The notes beneath the pieces were generated by a model that made no database searches, had not been told where the DNA came from, and saw only the letters and a program-made list of their open reading frames with translations. Below are positions 34,179-43,241 of a DNA stretch of 64,000 bases, piece after piece. The stretch is taken from the NCBI RefSeq assembly GCF_009925085.1, contig NZ_JAABNR010000004.1:124001-188000 (forward strand), read 5' to 3'. Position 1 is the stretch's first letter. Every line of letters begins with the position of its first letter. The stretch is from Stagnihabitans tardus (lineage in GTDB: Bacteria; Pseudomonadota; Alphaproteobacteria; Rhodobacterales; Rhodobacteraceae). Both the position numbers and the translations under genes were made by a program.

Positions 34179-34493
34179 TCAGACTTCGCTCATCAGCTGG
34201 GCCTTGGCGACCGGCAGCAGCTCGGTCATCTTGGCGCGGACCTGGTCGGCCGTGGCCTTGCCCGCGAGGTCACCCGCGACCTTGCGCACCACATCCTCGA
34301 TCCCCGCCTCTTCGAAATCGGCGCTGACGACTTCGACGGCATAGGCGGCCGCATCATCGCCCGACTTGCCCAGAAGCTCGGCCGCCCAAAGCCCCACGAG
34401 CTTGTTGCGCCGCGCCTCGGCCCGGAACTGCATCTCGGCATCATGGGCGAACTTGGATTCGAAAGCGTTTTCGCGGTCGTCGAAGGTGGTCAT
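34179..34493 (-). CDS. F1Fo-ATPase zeta subunit homologue (DUF1476)
   Basis: The protein is 104 residues: 'TTFDDRENAFESKFAHDAEMQFRAEARRNKLVGLWAAELLGKSG', then a helical remainder ending 'LPVAKAQLMSEV'. This is the alphaproteobacterial zeta subunit, which blocks ATP hydrolysis by inserting its N-terminus into F1. The inhibitory N-terminal segment (residues 1-17) is present. Two ATGs stand in tandem; the second is chosen because of spacing from AAGGGG. It is divergent from purC and not near the atp operon. Confidence 0.9.
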   Translation of the reverse strand: MTTFDDRENAFESKFAHDAEMQFRAEARRNKLVGLWAAELLGKSGDDAAAYAVEVVSADFEEAGIEDVVRKVAGDLAGKATADQVRAKMTELLPVAKAQLMSEV

Positions 34494-34662
34494 CATCAGG
34501 CCCCTTGGTTGGAGTGTTTACCCTCATATGCCCGCGCGCGGGCTTTCCTGCAAGGGGCAGGGGCGCAAGTCGCCTTTGCCTTGCCGCCCGCCCCCCCATC
34601 GCGTATAGCCCAAGCCGAACGGGTCCCGCAGGTCGGGGCCCCATTGGTGTTTCGGGATACAG

Positions 34663-35415
34663 ATGGCACGGCGCAAGAAGGTCTATGAAGGCAAGGCGAA
34701 GATCCTTTACGAAGGTCCCGAGCCCGGCACCCTGATCCAGTATTTCAAGGACGAAGGCGCCCCGGGCCCCTCGTCCGAGGAATCGGCTGCGGCCGAGGGC
34801 AAGGGCGTGTTGAACAACCGCCTGTCGGAATTCTTCATGGCCGGGCTGAATGCCATCGGCGTCCCCACCCATTTCATCCGCCGCATCAACATGCGCGAGC
34901 AATTGGTGCGCGAGGCCGAGATCATCCCCCTGCAGGTCGTGGTGCGCAACTTCGCCGCCGGAGACCTTTCGAACCGCTTGGGCATCCCCGAGGGCACGCC
35001 CCTGCCGCGCCCCATCGTGGAATATTACTACAAGGACCCGCGGCTGAACCTGCCCCTGGTCTCGGAAGAGCACATCATCGCCTTTGGCTGGGCCAGCCAG
35101 CAGGACCTTGACGATATCATCGCGCTGGCCCTGCGGGTGAACGACTTCCTCTCGGGCGTCATGCTGGGCGTGGGCACGCGGCTGGCCGATTTCCGGTTGG
35201 AGATCGGGCGGATCTGGGATGGCGACTTCATGCGGCTGATCGTGGCCGACGAGATCAGCGCCGACTCGTGCCGCCTCTGGGACCTGCGCCGCCCCGAGGG
35301 CGCACCGGCCTCCGAGCCCGGGCCCATGGCCGATGTCTATTCCGAGCTGGCGCGGCGCCTGGGGGTCCTGCCCTCCAACGTCACCCATGCGACCAAACCC
35401 ACCCTGATCAACTGA
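34663..35415 (+). CDS. purC: Phosphoribosylaminoimidazole-succinocarboxamide synthase (SAICAR synthetase)
   Basis: The protein is 250 residues. 'KKVYEGKAKILYEG' at the start, 'VLNNRLSEFFMAGLNAIGVPTHFI', 'PLQVVVRNFAAGDLSNRLG' and 'DFRLEIGRIWDGDFMRLIVADEISADSCRLWD' are the family's ATP and CAIR sites. It condenses CAIR with aspartate in purine synthesis. It is followed by purS after 26 bp. Confidence 0.96.
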   Translation: MARRKKVYEGKAKILYEGPEPGTLIQYFKDEGAPGPSSEESAAAEGKGVLNNRLSEFFMAGLNAIGVPTHFIRRINMREQLVREAEIIPLQVVVRNFAAGDLSNRLGIPEGTPLPRPIVEYYYKDPRLNLPLVSEEHIIAFGWASQQDLDDIIALALRVNDFLSGVMLGVGTRLADFRLEIGRIWDGDFMRLIVADEISADSCRLWDLRRPEGAPASEPGPMADVYSELARRLGVLPSNVTHATKPTLIN

Positions 35416-35441
35416 CCCCCCTACTTGAAAGGCCCGTCCCG

Positions 35442-35675
35442 ATGAAAGCCCGTGTCACCGTCATGTTGAAAGCCGGCGTCCTGGATGTGCAGGGCGAGGC
35501 CGTGCGCCACGCCCTTGGGACCCTGGGCTTCGAGGGCGTCCATGGTGTCCGCCAGGGCAAGGTGATTGAACTGGACCTGGCCGAGACCGAGAACGCCGAA
35601 GAGACCGTCAAGGCGATGTGCGAGAAGCTCCTCGCCAATACGGTCATCGAAAGCTACCGCGTCGAGATCCTCTGA
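35442..35675 (+). CDS. purS: Phosphoribosylformylglycinamidine synthase subunit PurS
   Basis: The protein is 77 residues: 'MKARVTVMLKAGVLDVQGEAVRHALGTLGFEGVHGVRQGKVIELDL'. This is the small helper subunit that joins PurL and PurQ to pass ammonia. The genes for purQ and purL do not follow; a terminator and then an unrelated dehydrogenase do. The length is normal. Confidence 0.95.
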   Translation: MKARVTVMLKAGVLDVQGEAVRHALGTLGFEGVHGVRQGKVIELDLAETENAEETVKAMCEKLLANTVIESYRVEIL

Positions 35676-35707
35676 AGCAGGAAGCGCCGCGACCTCTTGC
35701 GAGGACG

Positions 35708-35737
35708 GAAAGCCCCCCGCGCGGGGGCTTTCTGTTG
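35708..35737 (+). terminator. Intrinsic terminator after purS
   Basis: A 10-bp stem GAAAGCCCCC/GGGGGCTTTC (35708-35732, loop 5 nt) lies 32 bp beyond the purS stop, followed by TGTTG. It ends the purC-purS unit before a downstream purQ could be included. Confidence 0.75.
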
Positions 35738-35893
35738 TCCCGGCGCCAGGCCCGCCCGGGGATTGCCCCGTCGGACGGTCCGGCCCGCGCTTGCCCGGTT
35801 CGCGGGCCCAGTTCCTTGGCCCAGCTCTCCGGTCGAAACCGGATTTCCCTTTTCGCGGCTCCGCTTTAGGCTTGGGGCCAAAAGGAGTGTCCG

Positions 35894-36931
35894 ATGCGAG
35901 CCGCCGTCCTGCGCGAATACCGCGCCGATCTGAGCCTTGAAACCGTCCCCGACCCGGTCTGCGAGGCCGATGGCGTGGTCCTCAAGGTCCTGTCCTGTGG
36001 CATCTGTCGCAGCGACTGGCATGGCTGGGTGGGGGAGCATGCCCGCGTGAAGCCCGGCGCCATCCCCGGCCATGAATATTGCGGCGAGGTGGTCGAGGCC
36101 GGGCCCCTGGCCAAGTTCCGCGTCGGCGAGCGGGTCATCGCGCCCTTCATCCTGGCCTGCGGCGATTGCCCCGAGTGCCGGTCGGGCCAATCGACGACCT
36201 GCGGCAATCAGCGCGTGCCGGGCTTTGGCGAGCCGGGGGCCTATGCGGAATACATCTCCGTCCCGAGGTCTCACAACCTGACGCTTTTGCCCGAGAGCCT
36301 CTCTCCGGCCCTGGCGGCGGGCCTGGGCTGCCGGGTGACGACGGCCTATCACGCGCTGACCGGGCGCGCGGCCTTGCAGGCGGGGGAGTGGCTGGCGATC
36401 CATGGCACCGGGGGCGTCGGGCTCTCGGCGCTTCTGATCGCGCGGGCCCTGGGCGCGAGGATCATCGCGGTCGACGTGGTGCCCGAGCGGCTGGACCATG
36501 CCCGCAGCCTTGGGGCGGAGCTGGCGCTCGATGCCCGTGACAGCGATGTGGCGGCCGCGATCCGAGAGGCCACGAAAGGCGGTGCCCATGTCTCGCTGGA
36601 GGCCCTGGGGATACCCCAGACGCTGAATGCCTCGATCGAATGCCTGAGGCCCTTGGGCCGCCATATCCAGATCGGCATGCCGACCGGGCACCTGGCGAAG
36701 GTCGAGGTCAATATGCTGGCAGTCTATATGAAGCAGCTCTCGCTGTTTGCGAGCCGGGGGATGCCGGCCTGGCGCTATCCCTCGCTCTTGTCGCTGATCG
36801 AGACGGGCAAGGTCGATGTCCGCCCCATCGTGGCGCGTGAGGTGGCCTTGAGCGCGGCCAGCGCCGAACTGCGCGCCTTCGACGGGCCGATGCCGCCCGG
36901 CGTGGCGGTGATCACCGATTTCGCAGGGTAG
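35894..36931 (+). CDS. Zinc-dependent alcohol dehydrogenase (MDR family)
   Basis: The protein is 345 residues. The catalytic zinc region is 'SCGICRSDWHGWVG' with C35 and the 'PGHEYCGEV' His-Glu pair. The structural zinc cysteines C89, C92, C95 and C103 are all present ('CGDCPECRSGQSTTC'). The Rossmann loop is 'IHGTGGVGLSALLIARALGA', with 'VDVVPERLDHA' after it suggesting NAD preference (acidic residue at the end of strand 2). The substrate is unknown. AAAAGGAGTG precedes the ATG. Confidence 0.9.
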   Translation: MRAAVLREYRADLSLETVPDPVCEADGVVLKVLSCGICRSDWHGWVGEHARVKPGAIPGHEYCGEVVEAGPLAKFRVGERVIAPFILACGDCPECRSGQSTTCGNQRVPGFGEPGAYAEYISVPRSHNLTLLPESLSPALAAGLGCRVTTAYHALTGRAALQAGEWLAIHGTGGVGLSALLIARALGARIIAVDVVPERLDHARSLGAELALDARDSDVAAAIREATKGGAHVSLEALGIPQTLNASIECLRPLGRHIQIGMPTGHLAKVEVNMLAVYMKQLSLFASRGMPAWRYPSLLSLIETGKVDVRPIVAREVALSAASAELRAFDGPMPPGVAVITDFAG

Positions 36932-37298
36932 CGCTTCGGGGCGGGGGGGCCTCGGGCAAGCCCTCGGCCCGCGCGGCGGCCCCGGCCGGAGGGAGCGAGC
37001 CCCCTCCGGACCTCCCCCGGCGCCCGGTTGGCGGCGGAGGCCTGTTTGACGACGGGTGCTGGGGGGGTGCCGCTCTGGTGTCTTGTGGTCCGGGCGCTGA
37101 GCTGCGGCGCGTGATGACCTGACCTCCAAATGTCTTCAGCGCCGGAGCCCGCCCCATGGCGCCGCCCCTGCCCTTTCTCACTGGCCCAAATATCCCCGCC
37201 GGAGGCATGCCCCAAAGCCATGGGCTTTGGGGCCGGAACCGGAGGGCGAAGGCCCGGAGGCGACAGGAAAGGCTTGCGGCGTCAGCCGCTCCATCGGG
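36932..37298. other. Intergenic region between convergent genes with repeat element
   Basis: No gene is supported. A stem CCGGAGGG/CCCTCCGG (36986-37009) follows the dehydrogenase. The ATATTTGG motif in minus orientation lies at 37173-37205, preceded on that strand by CCTCCGGCGGGG. Confidence 0.6.
37173..37205 (-). repeat. ATATTTGG-motif element
   Basis: Minus strand: CCTCCGGCGGGGATATTTGG, then GCCAGTGAGAAAG. It lies about 95 bp beyond the CRTAC1 gene stop. Confidence 0.78.
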
Positions 37299-38861
37299 TC
37301 AGCGCTTGACGGCAGCACCGCCCTTGGGGAGGTGATAGAAGCTGTCGGCCGCCAGGTTCTCCCAGGGGCCTTCGCTGCCATCGGGCCAGATCACCCGGAC
37401 CTCGGCCGCAGCCTCGGCGCCGATCCCGAAGTGACGCCAGCCGATCTGGCCGCCGCCTTGCCCGCCGCCCACCGTCAGCTCGCGCCTTTGCACGCGGTCC
37501 CCGACCCTGACCTCGATCCAGCCGCCCACCGCATCGCGATTGGCGCCCTCTTGCACCGGCGCCAGCATCAGCCAATGCCCCAGTGCCTCGCCCCCGATCC
37601 CAAGGCCCTTGTTCCGCCAGAGCTCCGCCCCCGAATGGCGGTTCGCCACCACCAGGTCCAGTCGCCCATCGCCGTCGAGGTCCACGACCGAAGCCCCCCG
37701 CGCCATGGCCATCGAGGCCACGCCCGCCCGGTCCCCCGCCTCGGTGAAGCCCTTCTCGCCGCCCAGAAGCAGGTTGTTCGGGTCGTTCTGCGCGAAATCC
37801 GGCATCTTCTCGACATTGCCCTTGGCCACGAAGAGATCGACGAAGCCGTCGTCATTCACGTCCTGGAACTCGGCATGCCAGCCGGTCGAGGGCCGCTCGT
37901 CCCCGCCGGTATAGGGCCGGTGCGCCGTGGCCTTCATCGCGAATGCCACATCCTTGAAGACCGGCTTGCCCGGGCCCTCGGCCAGGGTTTGCAGCTTCTG
38001 ATCGGCCATCGAGGTCAGGTAGTAATCGGGGAAAAGGTCGCCGTTCACATCGGCGCTGGCAATGCCCATGCCCCATATCTTGAGGGGCTTCCAGCCCTCC
38101 TCCTTGCCGTAAAGCTTCGGCGCCTCACCGGGCGGCACATGCCACATCTGCTCGGTCCCGCCCTTGTAATACTCCCGGTCATTGGACACCCGCAAAGAGG
38201 GGGTCCCCGAGAGGTTCCAATCGGTGAAGAGCATCGAGAGGGCACAGAAGCTGGGCTGCAGCTCCAAGGGCTCGGCAAAGCCCTGACCCTTTGGCCGGTA
38301 AAGCAGGTTTTCAGTGCAAGAGCCCCAGGGGAAGGCCTCTTCCTTGCGGTCGATATAGGTCCCCACGGCGAGCGTCGGCCAATCCGCGCCCTTCTCCCAG
38401 GTCGCGGCAAAGGCGCTGGACCAGAGGTCGCGACCCTCGAAACCCCAGGCCTCGTTCATGCGTTCAAAGCGGCACTGGCCCAGGCCGCGCATCACCAGGT
38501 CCTCGCCCGAGCGCAGCACCACGAGGTCCATCACCCCGTCGGAGTCGATGTCCAGGGGCCAGGCGCCGGTCACGCGGGTCTCTTCCAGCCCCGCGACCTG
38601 GGCGCGGAAGCTCAGCGCCCCCGGCTTGCTTTCGTTCAGGTAAAGCGCGGCCGGCGCCGTGCCGCCCGCGAAGAACAGCTCCGGCAAGCTGTCGCCCGAA
38701 CAGTCAAAGGCCGCAACTCCGCCGCCCACCATGAACTGCCAGTCGCCCTCATAGCTGTGGACGACGCCCGAGGTCGCCGTCTGGTCCTGGAACTGCGGCA
38801 CGACGGGTTCGGCCAGGGCAGGCATGGCCAGAACCAGGGTGAGGGCCAGGGACTTGCGCAT
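37299..38861 (-). CDS. CRTAC1-family FG-GAP/ASPIC-UnbV repeat protein, exported
   Basis: The protein is 520 residues. A Sec signal peptide ends near 'PALA|EPVV'. Repeated Asp-rich blades 'DIDSDGVMDLVVLRSG', 'DVNGDLFPDYYLTS', 'DVNDDGFVDLFVAKG' and 'DLDGDGRLDLVVANRH' are FG-GAP/VCBS calcium-binding repeats of a beta-propeller. The end 'VGGGQGGGQIGWRHFGIGAEAAAEVRVIWPDGS' is the ASPIC/UnbV domain. Such proteins bind extracellular or periplasmic partners; a reaction is not known. Its start is 3 bp after the haloperoxidase stop, so the two are almost certainly co-translated. Confidence 0.88.
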   Translation of the reverse strand: MRKSLALTLVLAMPALAEPVVPQFQDQTATSGVVHSYEGDWQFMVGGGVAAFDCSGDSLPELFFAGGTAPAALYLNESKPGALSFRAQVAGLEETRVTGAWPLDIDSDGVMDLVVLRSGEDLVMRGLGQCRFERMNEAWGFEGRDLWSSAFAATWEKGADWPTLAVGTYIDRKEEAFPWGSCTENLLYRPKGQGFAEPLELQPSFCALSMLFTDWNLSGTPSLRVSNDREYYKGGTEQMWHVPPGEAPKLYGKEEGWKPLKIWGMGIASADVNGDLFPDYYLTSMADQKLQTLAEGPGKPVFKDVAFAMKATAHRPYTGGDERPSTGWHAEFQDVNDDGFVDLFVAKGNVEKMPDFAQNDPNNLLLGGEKGFTEAGDRAGVASMAMARGASVVDLDGDGRLDLVVANRHSGAELWRNKGLGIGGEALGHWLMLAPVQEGANRDAVGGWIEVRVGDRVQRRELTVGGGQGGGQIGWRHFGIGAEAAAEVRVIWPDGSEGPWENLAADSFYHLPKGGAAVKR

Positions 38862-38864
38862 CTC

Positions 38865-40181
38865 TCAGGCCCTGGTCTTCAGGTCGACGGCAAACTGGCC
38901 GACGCAGCGCCCGAGCTTCTGCCCCTCGGTGATGGCGGGCATGAAATGGATGCCGCCGTAAAGCCGCGATATCCCGGCCTCGTCCGCCGCCGCCCAGAAA
39001 CTGGCGAAGCTGCGTTCCGGCACGCCATCGGGCGTGGGGGAGTGGTCGTCGAAGGCATAGTCCTCGCCGAAAAGCGCGGTCAGGACCGTGGCTCCGGCTG
39101 CCGATTGCACCGAGTGGCCGGAAGGGTATTCCGGGAAAGGCGGGGTGTTCAGGATCGGAACCCAGGCCTTGTCGATCACCTTCTGGATATAGGTCACCGG
39201 CCGGATCGTGTCGAAGCGGTACTTGGCCGCCCAGCAGGCGATGAAGGCATCGGCCTGGCCGATGCCCATGCGGGCCAGGGCCTCGACCGTGGCCGACAGG
39301 TCAAGCCCGCGTTCCTCGGCCACCTGCATCAGGATCGCGACCCAATGCCCCGGCGGGGTCCAGGTCAGCATGGCGTCATCGGCCCAGAAGCGGGCGATAT
39401 GGGTCTGCTCCTCGGTCAGGGTCTTGGAGGTCTCATAGACCTGCAGCGCCTCGGTGTGGAATTGCGAGCCCGGTTCCTCGGAATAGGGCGTGGGGTCCGC
39501 GATGCCGCAGGGGAGCGAGGCGGGCATGGCAAAGGGCCGGTTGTTGCCCCAATTGGGCAGAAGCGGCGCCTGTTGCAGGCTGATCTTCGAGGTGGGCAGC
39601 CATTCGCCGGGCGTGCCCTTGGGCTTCCATTCCTTCGGGAAGCCCTGGTTCTCGATCACCGCGCCGCCATCCGTGGCGGCCCAGTCGAGGATCGCCCGGC
39701 CCAGCCCGACCCCGGCGGAACGGCTGGCGGCCACGACATCGGCCGCGACCCCCTCGGCCGCCTGTTCCGCCATCTTGGCGGTCATCACCTGGGTCGCATG
39801 CTGGCCCGTGGGCCCGGTGTTCTGGAACAGCGCCTGGACCAGCGTCTCCAGCACGCCATTCATCACGACGGCCGTGTCATAGCCCTGGCCCGGAGCCCGG
39901 TCGGGCAGGGTCTGAAGCCCGTTCAGCTGGCCTGCCAGCGAGACGAGGCCCCGCCCCTCGGGCACCAGGGCCTCATAGGCGCCGATCCCCATCAGCGCCA
40001 GCGCGCGCGAGGCGACCGGGGGCGTCATGGTGGCCGTGTGCCTGACCAGCTCCAAGCCCAGCTTGTACCAGTTGTTCAGCACCCGCTTGGCGGCTTCGTC
40101 GCGCGTATCGGCCCAGGCGGTAGAGGTCAGGGACAGGACCGCAAGGGCCACGCCCCCGGTCAAAAAGCTGCGCCGTTGCAT
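38865..40181 (-). CDS. Vanadium-dependent haloperoxidase/PAP2-type enzyme, Tat-exported
   Basis: The protein is 438 residues. The N-terminus 'MQRRSFLTGGVALAVLSL' is a short Tat-like leader. The vanadate/phosphate-binding motifs are complete: KX6RP at 320-328 ('KYRFDTIRP'), PSGH at 353-356 and RX5H at 406-412 ('RLYGGIH'). These residues are shared by vanadium haloperoxidases and acid phosphatases of the PAP2 superfamily, and the length favours the haloperoxidase group. It would oxidise halide with H2O2 in the periplasm. GGAGG precedes the ATG at 40181. Halide specificity, or a phosphatase role, cannot be read from this sequence. Confidence 0.85.
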   Translation of the reverse strand: MQRRSFLTGGVALAVLSLTSTAWADTRDEAAKRVLNNWYKLGLELVRHTATMTPPVASRALALMGIGAYEALVPEGRGLVSLAGQLNGLQTLPDRAPGQGYDTAVVMNGVLETLVQALFQNTGPTGQHATQVMTAKMAEQAAEGVAADVVAASRSAGVGLGRAILDWAATDGGAVIENQGFPKEWKPKGTPGEWLPTSKISLQQAPLLPNWGNNRPFAMPASLPCGIADPTPYSEEPGSQFHTEALQVYETSKTLTEEQTHIARFWADDAMLTWTPPGHWVAILMQVAEERGLDLSATVEALARMGIGQADAFIACWAAKYRFDTIRPVTYIQKVIDKAWVPILNTPPFPEYPSGHSVQSAAGATVLTALFGEDYAFDDHSPTPDGVPERSFASFWAAADEAGISRLYGGIHFMPAITEGQKLGRCVGQFAVDLKTRA

Positions 40182-40379
40182 GCCACCCCTCCCAAGGTCC
40201 GCGCCCTTTGCGGGCTGTTCAGCACGGTTGCGGGGGAAATCCCCCTTTGTCGATAGAAACGTCAAACGAATGAATTTGCAAACATATCCGGGGTTTCCAA
40301 AGGGGCCCGGGGGCCCCTTTGGGCAGGGGGTGCGGGGGGCGCGCCAGCCGCGCAAGGCGTTGCGCGGCGTTCTTCGCTG

Positions 40380-40402
40380 AAAACCTTCCACTGGAAGGTT
40401 TT
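40380..40402. repeat. Perfect 11-bp inverted repeat
   Basis: AAAACCTTCCA, one C, then TGGAAGGTTTT. It lies between xylA and the haloperoxidase gene, about 200 bp from the haloperoxidase start. It may be an operator or an intrinsic terminator for xylA on the minus strand (its right arm would give a T-rich end). Confidence 0.6.
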
Positions 40403-40427
40403 CCGGGCGCTCATCACCCCCGCTTCC

Positions 40428-40472
40428 TCCGGGAGACATCGCAGGCATTTCATGCCAGCAATGTCTCCCGGA
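40428..40472 (-). terminator. 21-bp hairpin after xylA
   Basis: Arms 40428-40448 and 40452-40472 pair at 19 of 21 positions, with a 3-nt loop, 7 bp beyond the xylA stop codon. It probably ends or protects the xyl mRNA. Confidence 0.65.
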
Positions 40473-40479
40473 CCCCGCT

Positions 40480-41781
40480 TCAGACGTAACGGTTCCAGAG
40501 ATTCTCCAGACGCTCTTGCCGACCGGATTTCGGCTGCGGCTCCAGGCCCTCGGCGGTCACCCGCGCGGCGGCCTCTTCCAGCGAGCCCTTCAGCATGGCC
40601 TGAGCCTTCTCCGACTTCCACCCGGCATAGCGCGCCTCCCGGGCCGCTTCCAGCTCGCCCGATTCCAGCAAAGCCGCCGCTGCCTTCAAAGCCTTGGCGC
40701 AGGTGTCCATGCCGCCGACATGACCCAGGACCAGGTCCTCGGCGTCCAGGGACTGACGGCGGATCTTGCTGTCGAAGTTGGTGCCACCAGCCCCCAGGCC
40801 ACCGGCCTTGAGGATCTCGTAATAGGCCACGGCGGTCTCGGGCACGTTGTTCGGGAACTGGTCGGTGTCCCAGCCCGATTGCAGGTCGTTGCGGTTCATG
40901 TCGATCGAGCCCAGGATCCCCAGGGCCGCCGCCGTCGCGAGCTCATGCTCGAAGGAGTGACCCGCGAGGAAAGCATGGCCGGTCTCGATGTTGCACTTCA
41001 CCTCACCCTCCAGACCGAAGTCCTTCAGGAAGCCGTAAACCGTGGCGACATCATAGTCATACTGGTGCTTGGAGGGCTCTTGCGGCTTGGGCTCGATCAG
41101 GATCTGGCCCTTGAAGCCGATCTTGTGCTTGTATTCGACCACCTGCTGCAGGAAGCGGCCGGCATGGGCGCGCTCGGCCTTCATGTCGGTGTTGAGCAGC
41201 GTCTCATAGCCCTCGCGCCCGCCCCAGAGGACATAGTTCGCGCCGTTCAGCTTGTGGGTGGCATCGAGGTTCGCCTTCACGCTTGCCGCCGCATAGGCAT
41301 AGACATCCGGGTCCGGGTTGGTCGCGGCACCGGCCATCCAGCGGCGGTTCGAGAACATATTGGCCGTGCCCCAGAGGAGCTGGGTCTTGTGGGTGGCCTG
41401 CTTCTGGGCGAGGTAATCGACGATCTCATCCAGGTTGCGCTTGGATTCCGCGAAAGTCGCGCCCTCGGGGCGGACATCGGCGTCGTGGAAGCAATAGAAG
41501 GGCGCCTGCAGGATGTCGAAGAGCTCGAAGGCCACGTCGGCCTTCATCTTCGCGGCCTCCATGCCGCCGTCGAACCAGGGGCGGTTCAGCGTGCGCCCGC
41601 CGAAGGGGTCGTGGCCCTCATAGGCCAGCGAGTGCCAATAGGCCACGGCAAAGCGCAGGTGGTCTTCCATGCGCTTGCCCAGGACGATCTCGTCGGGGTT
41701 GTAGTGGCGGAAGGCGAATTCGTTGGTCGAATCCGGGCCTTCGTACTTGATCTGCGGGATGCCTTTGAAGAAGTCGGTCAT
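40480..41781 (-). CDS. xylA: Xylose isomerase
   Basis: The protein is 433 residues (class II length). '[22 protein letters not shown]', 'FCFHDADV'-like '[12 protein letters not shown]' with the catalytic His, '[17 protein letters not shown]', '[17 protein letters not shown]' with metal-binding Glu, and '[19 protein letters not shown]' are all present. It converts D-xylose to D-xylulose in the cytoplasm with Mg or Mn. AAGGA precedes the ATG at 41781. It lies 23 bp after xylB and is the last gene of the operon xylF-H-G-B-A. Confidence 0.97.
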   Translation of the reverse strand: MTDFFKGIPQIKYEGPDSTNEFAFRHYNPDEIVLGKRMEDHLRFAVAYWHSLAYEGHDPFGGRTLNRPWFDGGMEAAKMKADVAFELFDILQAPFYCFHDADVRPEGATFAESKRNLDEIVDYLAQKQATHKTQLLWGTANMFSNRRWMAGAATNPDPDVYAYAAASVKANLDATHKLNGANYVLWGGREGYETLLNTDMKAERAHAGRFLQQVVEYKHKIGFKGQILIEPKPQEPSKHQYDYDVATVYGFLKDFGLEGEVKCNIETGHAFLAGHSFEHELATAAALGILGSIDMNRNDLQSGWDTDQFPNNVPETAVAYYEILKAGGLGAGGTNFDSKIRRQSLDAEDLVLGHVGGMDTCAKALKAAAALLESGELEAAREARYAGWKSEKAQAMLKGSLEEAAARVTAEGLEPQPKSGRQERLENLWNRYV

Positions 41782-41804
41782 GGTCAGTCCTTGAGGGGGC
41801 AAAG

Positions 41805-43241
41805 TTAGTGGGAAAGCGCCTGGATCGCCTTTTGCGCGGCGCGGAAACGGGCGTGTCCGGCATCGAAAGCGGCGGTCAGGGAGGTGTCGGGCTCGATCAC
41901 CCGGGCGATGGGGGGCATGGTCGCCACCTCGGCGCCCGCGCCGGTCGCGGCCATCAGGCCAAGCCGGGCCGCACCCAGCGCGCCGCCGAAGTCGCCGGCC
42001 ACCGGGACCTGCACCGGCACATCCAGCGCCGTGGCGATCAGCTTCAGCCAGTAGTCCGACCGCGAGCCACCGCCGACGGCCAGGACATTCTCGAGCTTGG
42101 TGCCGGTGGCAGCCAGGGCGTCGCGGCTGTCGCGGAAGGCATAGGTCACGCCCTCCAGCACGGCGCGGGTGCCTGCCGCACGGTCGGTCTGATGCTCCAG
42201 CCCCAGAAGCGCGCCGCGGATGGCGGCATCGTTCAAGGGCGTGCGCTCGCCGCCCAGGTAGGGCAGGAAGAGCCCCTTGCCCGGGCCTTGCAGCGGCCCA
42301 AGCTCGCCGGTCAGCGTGGCCGCGGTCTGGCCCACCAGGCCCGCATACCAGTTCAGCGCATCGGTGGCGGCGAGGATCACACCCATCTGGTGCCAGGTGC
42401 CGGGCAGGGCGTGGCAGAAGGTGTGAACGGCGGTGGCCGGATCGGGCTGATAGCCGTCATTGGCGGCAAAAAGCACGCCCGAGGTGCCAAGCGAGACAAA
42501 AGCCTGCCCCGCCTTCACGACACCCACGCCGACGCCCGAGGCGGCGTTATCGCCTCCGCCCCCGGCCACGACGACCTGGCCCATGCCCCAACGTGAGGCC
42601 AATTCCCCGCGCAGGTGCCCCGAAACCTCCGAGCCCTCGACCAGGCGCGGCATCTGGGCGCGCGTCAGACCGGCGGCGGACAAAAGGTCATCCGACCAGT
42701 CCCGCGCCCCGGTGTCGAACCAGGCGGTGCCCGCGGCATCGGACATCTCGCCCACATGTTCGCCCGTCAGCCAGAGCCGCAGGAAATCCTTGGGCAGAAG
42801 CACCATGGCCACCTGGTCCCACAACGCGGGCTCATGCCTGCGCATCCAGGCCAGTTTCGGCGCGGTGAAGCCCGGGAAGACGATGTTGCCCGTCACCCGG
42901 CGGAAGATCGGGTCGCCGTCCATCTCGGCGGCTTCCTCGTGGCTGCGGGTATCGTTCCACAAAATACAAGGCCGCAGCACCTGGTCAGACTTGTCCAGGA
43001 CGGTGGCCCCATGCATGTGGCCCGAAAGCCCGATGCCCTTGACCGCGCCCAGGCCATGGGCCGAGAGCTTGTCCAGGACGGTCTCGGCCGCCGCGATCCA
43101 GGAGGAGGGCTCTTGCTCCGACCAGCCCTCATGCGGGCGCTGGACGGTCAGGGGGGCGGTGGCTTCCGCCACCACCTTCTGGTTGTCGTCGATCAGGATG
43201 CCCTTCAAACCCGAAGTGCCAAGGTCCAGACCAATATACAT
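41805..43241 (-). CDS. xylB: Xylulokinase
   Basis: The protein is 478 residues of the FGGY kinase family: '[17 protein letters not shown]' at the N-terminus, '[13 protein letters not shown]', '[13 protein letters not shown]', then in the second half '[10 protein letters not shown]', '[11 protein letters not shown]' and '[21 protein letters not shown]'. It phosphorylates D-xylulose. The ATG at 43241 shares one base with the stop of xylG (TGATG); a GTG one codon earlier is possible. Confidence 0.96.
   Translation of the reverse strand: MYIGLDLGTSGLKGILIDDNQKVVAEATAPLTVQRPHEGWSEQEPSSWIAAAETVLDKLSAHGLGAVKGIGLSGHMHGATVLDKSDQVLRPCILWNDTRSHEEAAEMDGDPIFRRVTGNIVFPGFTAPKLAWMRRHEPALWDQVAMVLLPKDFLRLWLTGEHVGEMSDAAGTAWFDTGARDWSDDLLSAAGLTRAQMPRLVEGSEVSGHLRGELASRWGMGQVVVAGGGGDNAASGVGVGVVKAGQAFVSLGTSGVLFAANDGYQPDPATAVHTFCHALPGTWHQMGVILAATDALNWYAGLVGQTAATLTGELGPLQGPGKGLFLPYLGGERTPLNDAAIRGALLGLEHQTDRAAGTRAVLEGVTYAFRDSRDALAATGTKLENVLAVGGGSRSDYWLKLIATALDVPVQVPVAGDFGGALGAARLGLMAATGAGAEVATMPPIARVIEPDTSLTAAFDAGHARFRAAQKAIQALSH

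Larger units (their letters stand above)
40182..40479. other. Intergenic region with repeat element and two long hairpins
   Basis: No gene is supported. From left: leader of the haloperoxidase gene, a degenerate ATATTTGG element in minus orientation with G/C hairpins (40270-40340), a perfect 11-bp palindrome (40380-40402) and the hairpin after xylA (40428-40472). Confidence 0.6.

Noticed and set aside
36606-36620. CTGGGGATACCCCAG, similar to the GTATAC palindrome
   Set aside because: It lies inside the alcohol dehydrogenase coding sequence at a normal family position, lacks the CCCGGG arms and CTACGC flank, and is probably chance.
37227-40256. A 1009-codon open frame on the plus strand
   Set aside because: It lies wholly opposite the haloperoxidase and FG-GAP genes, has a composition full of Arg, Gly, His and Pro with no recognisable motif, and is the expected mirror of GC-rich minus-strand genes.
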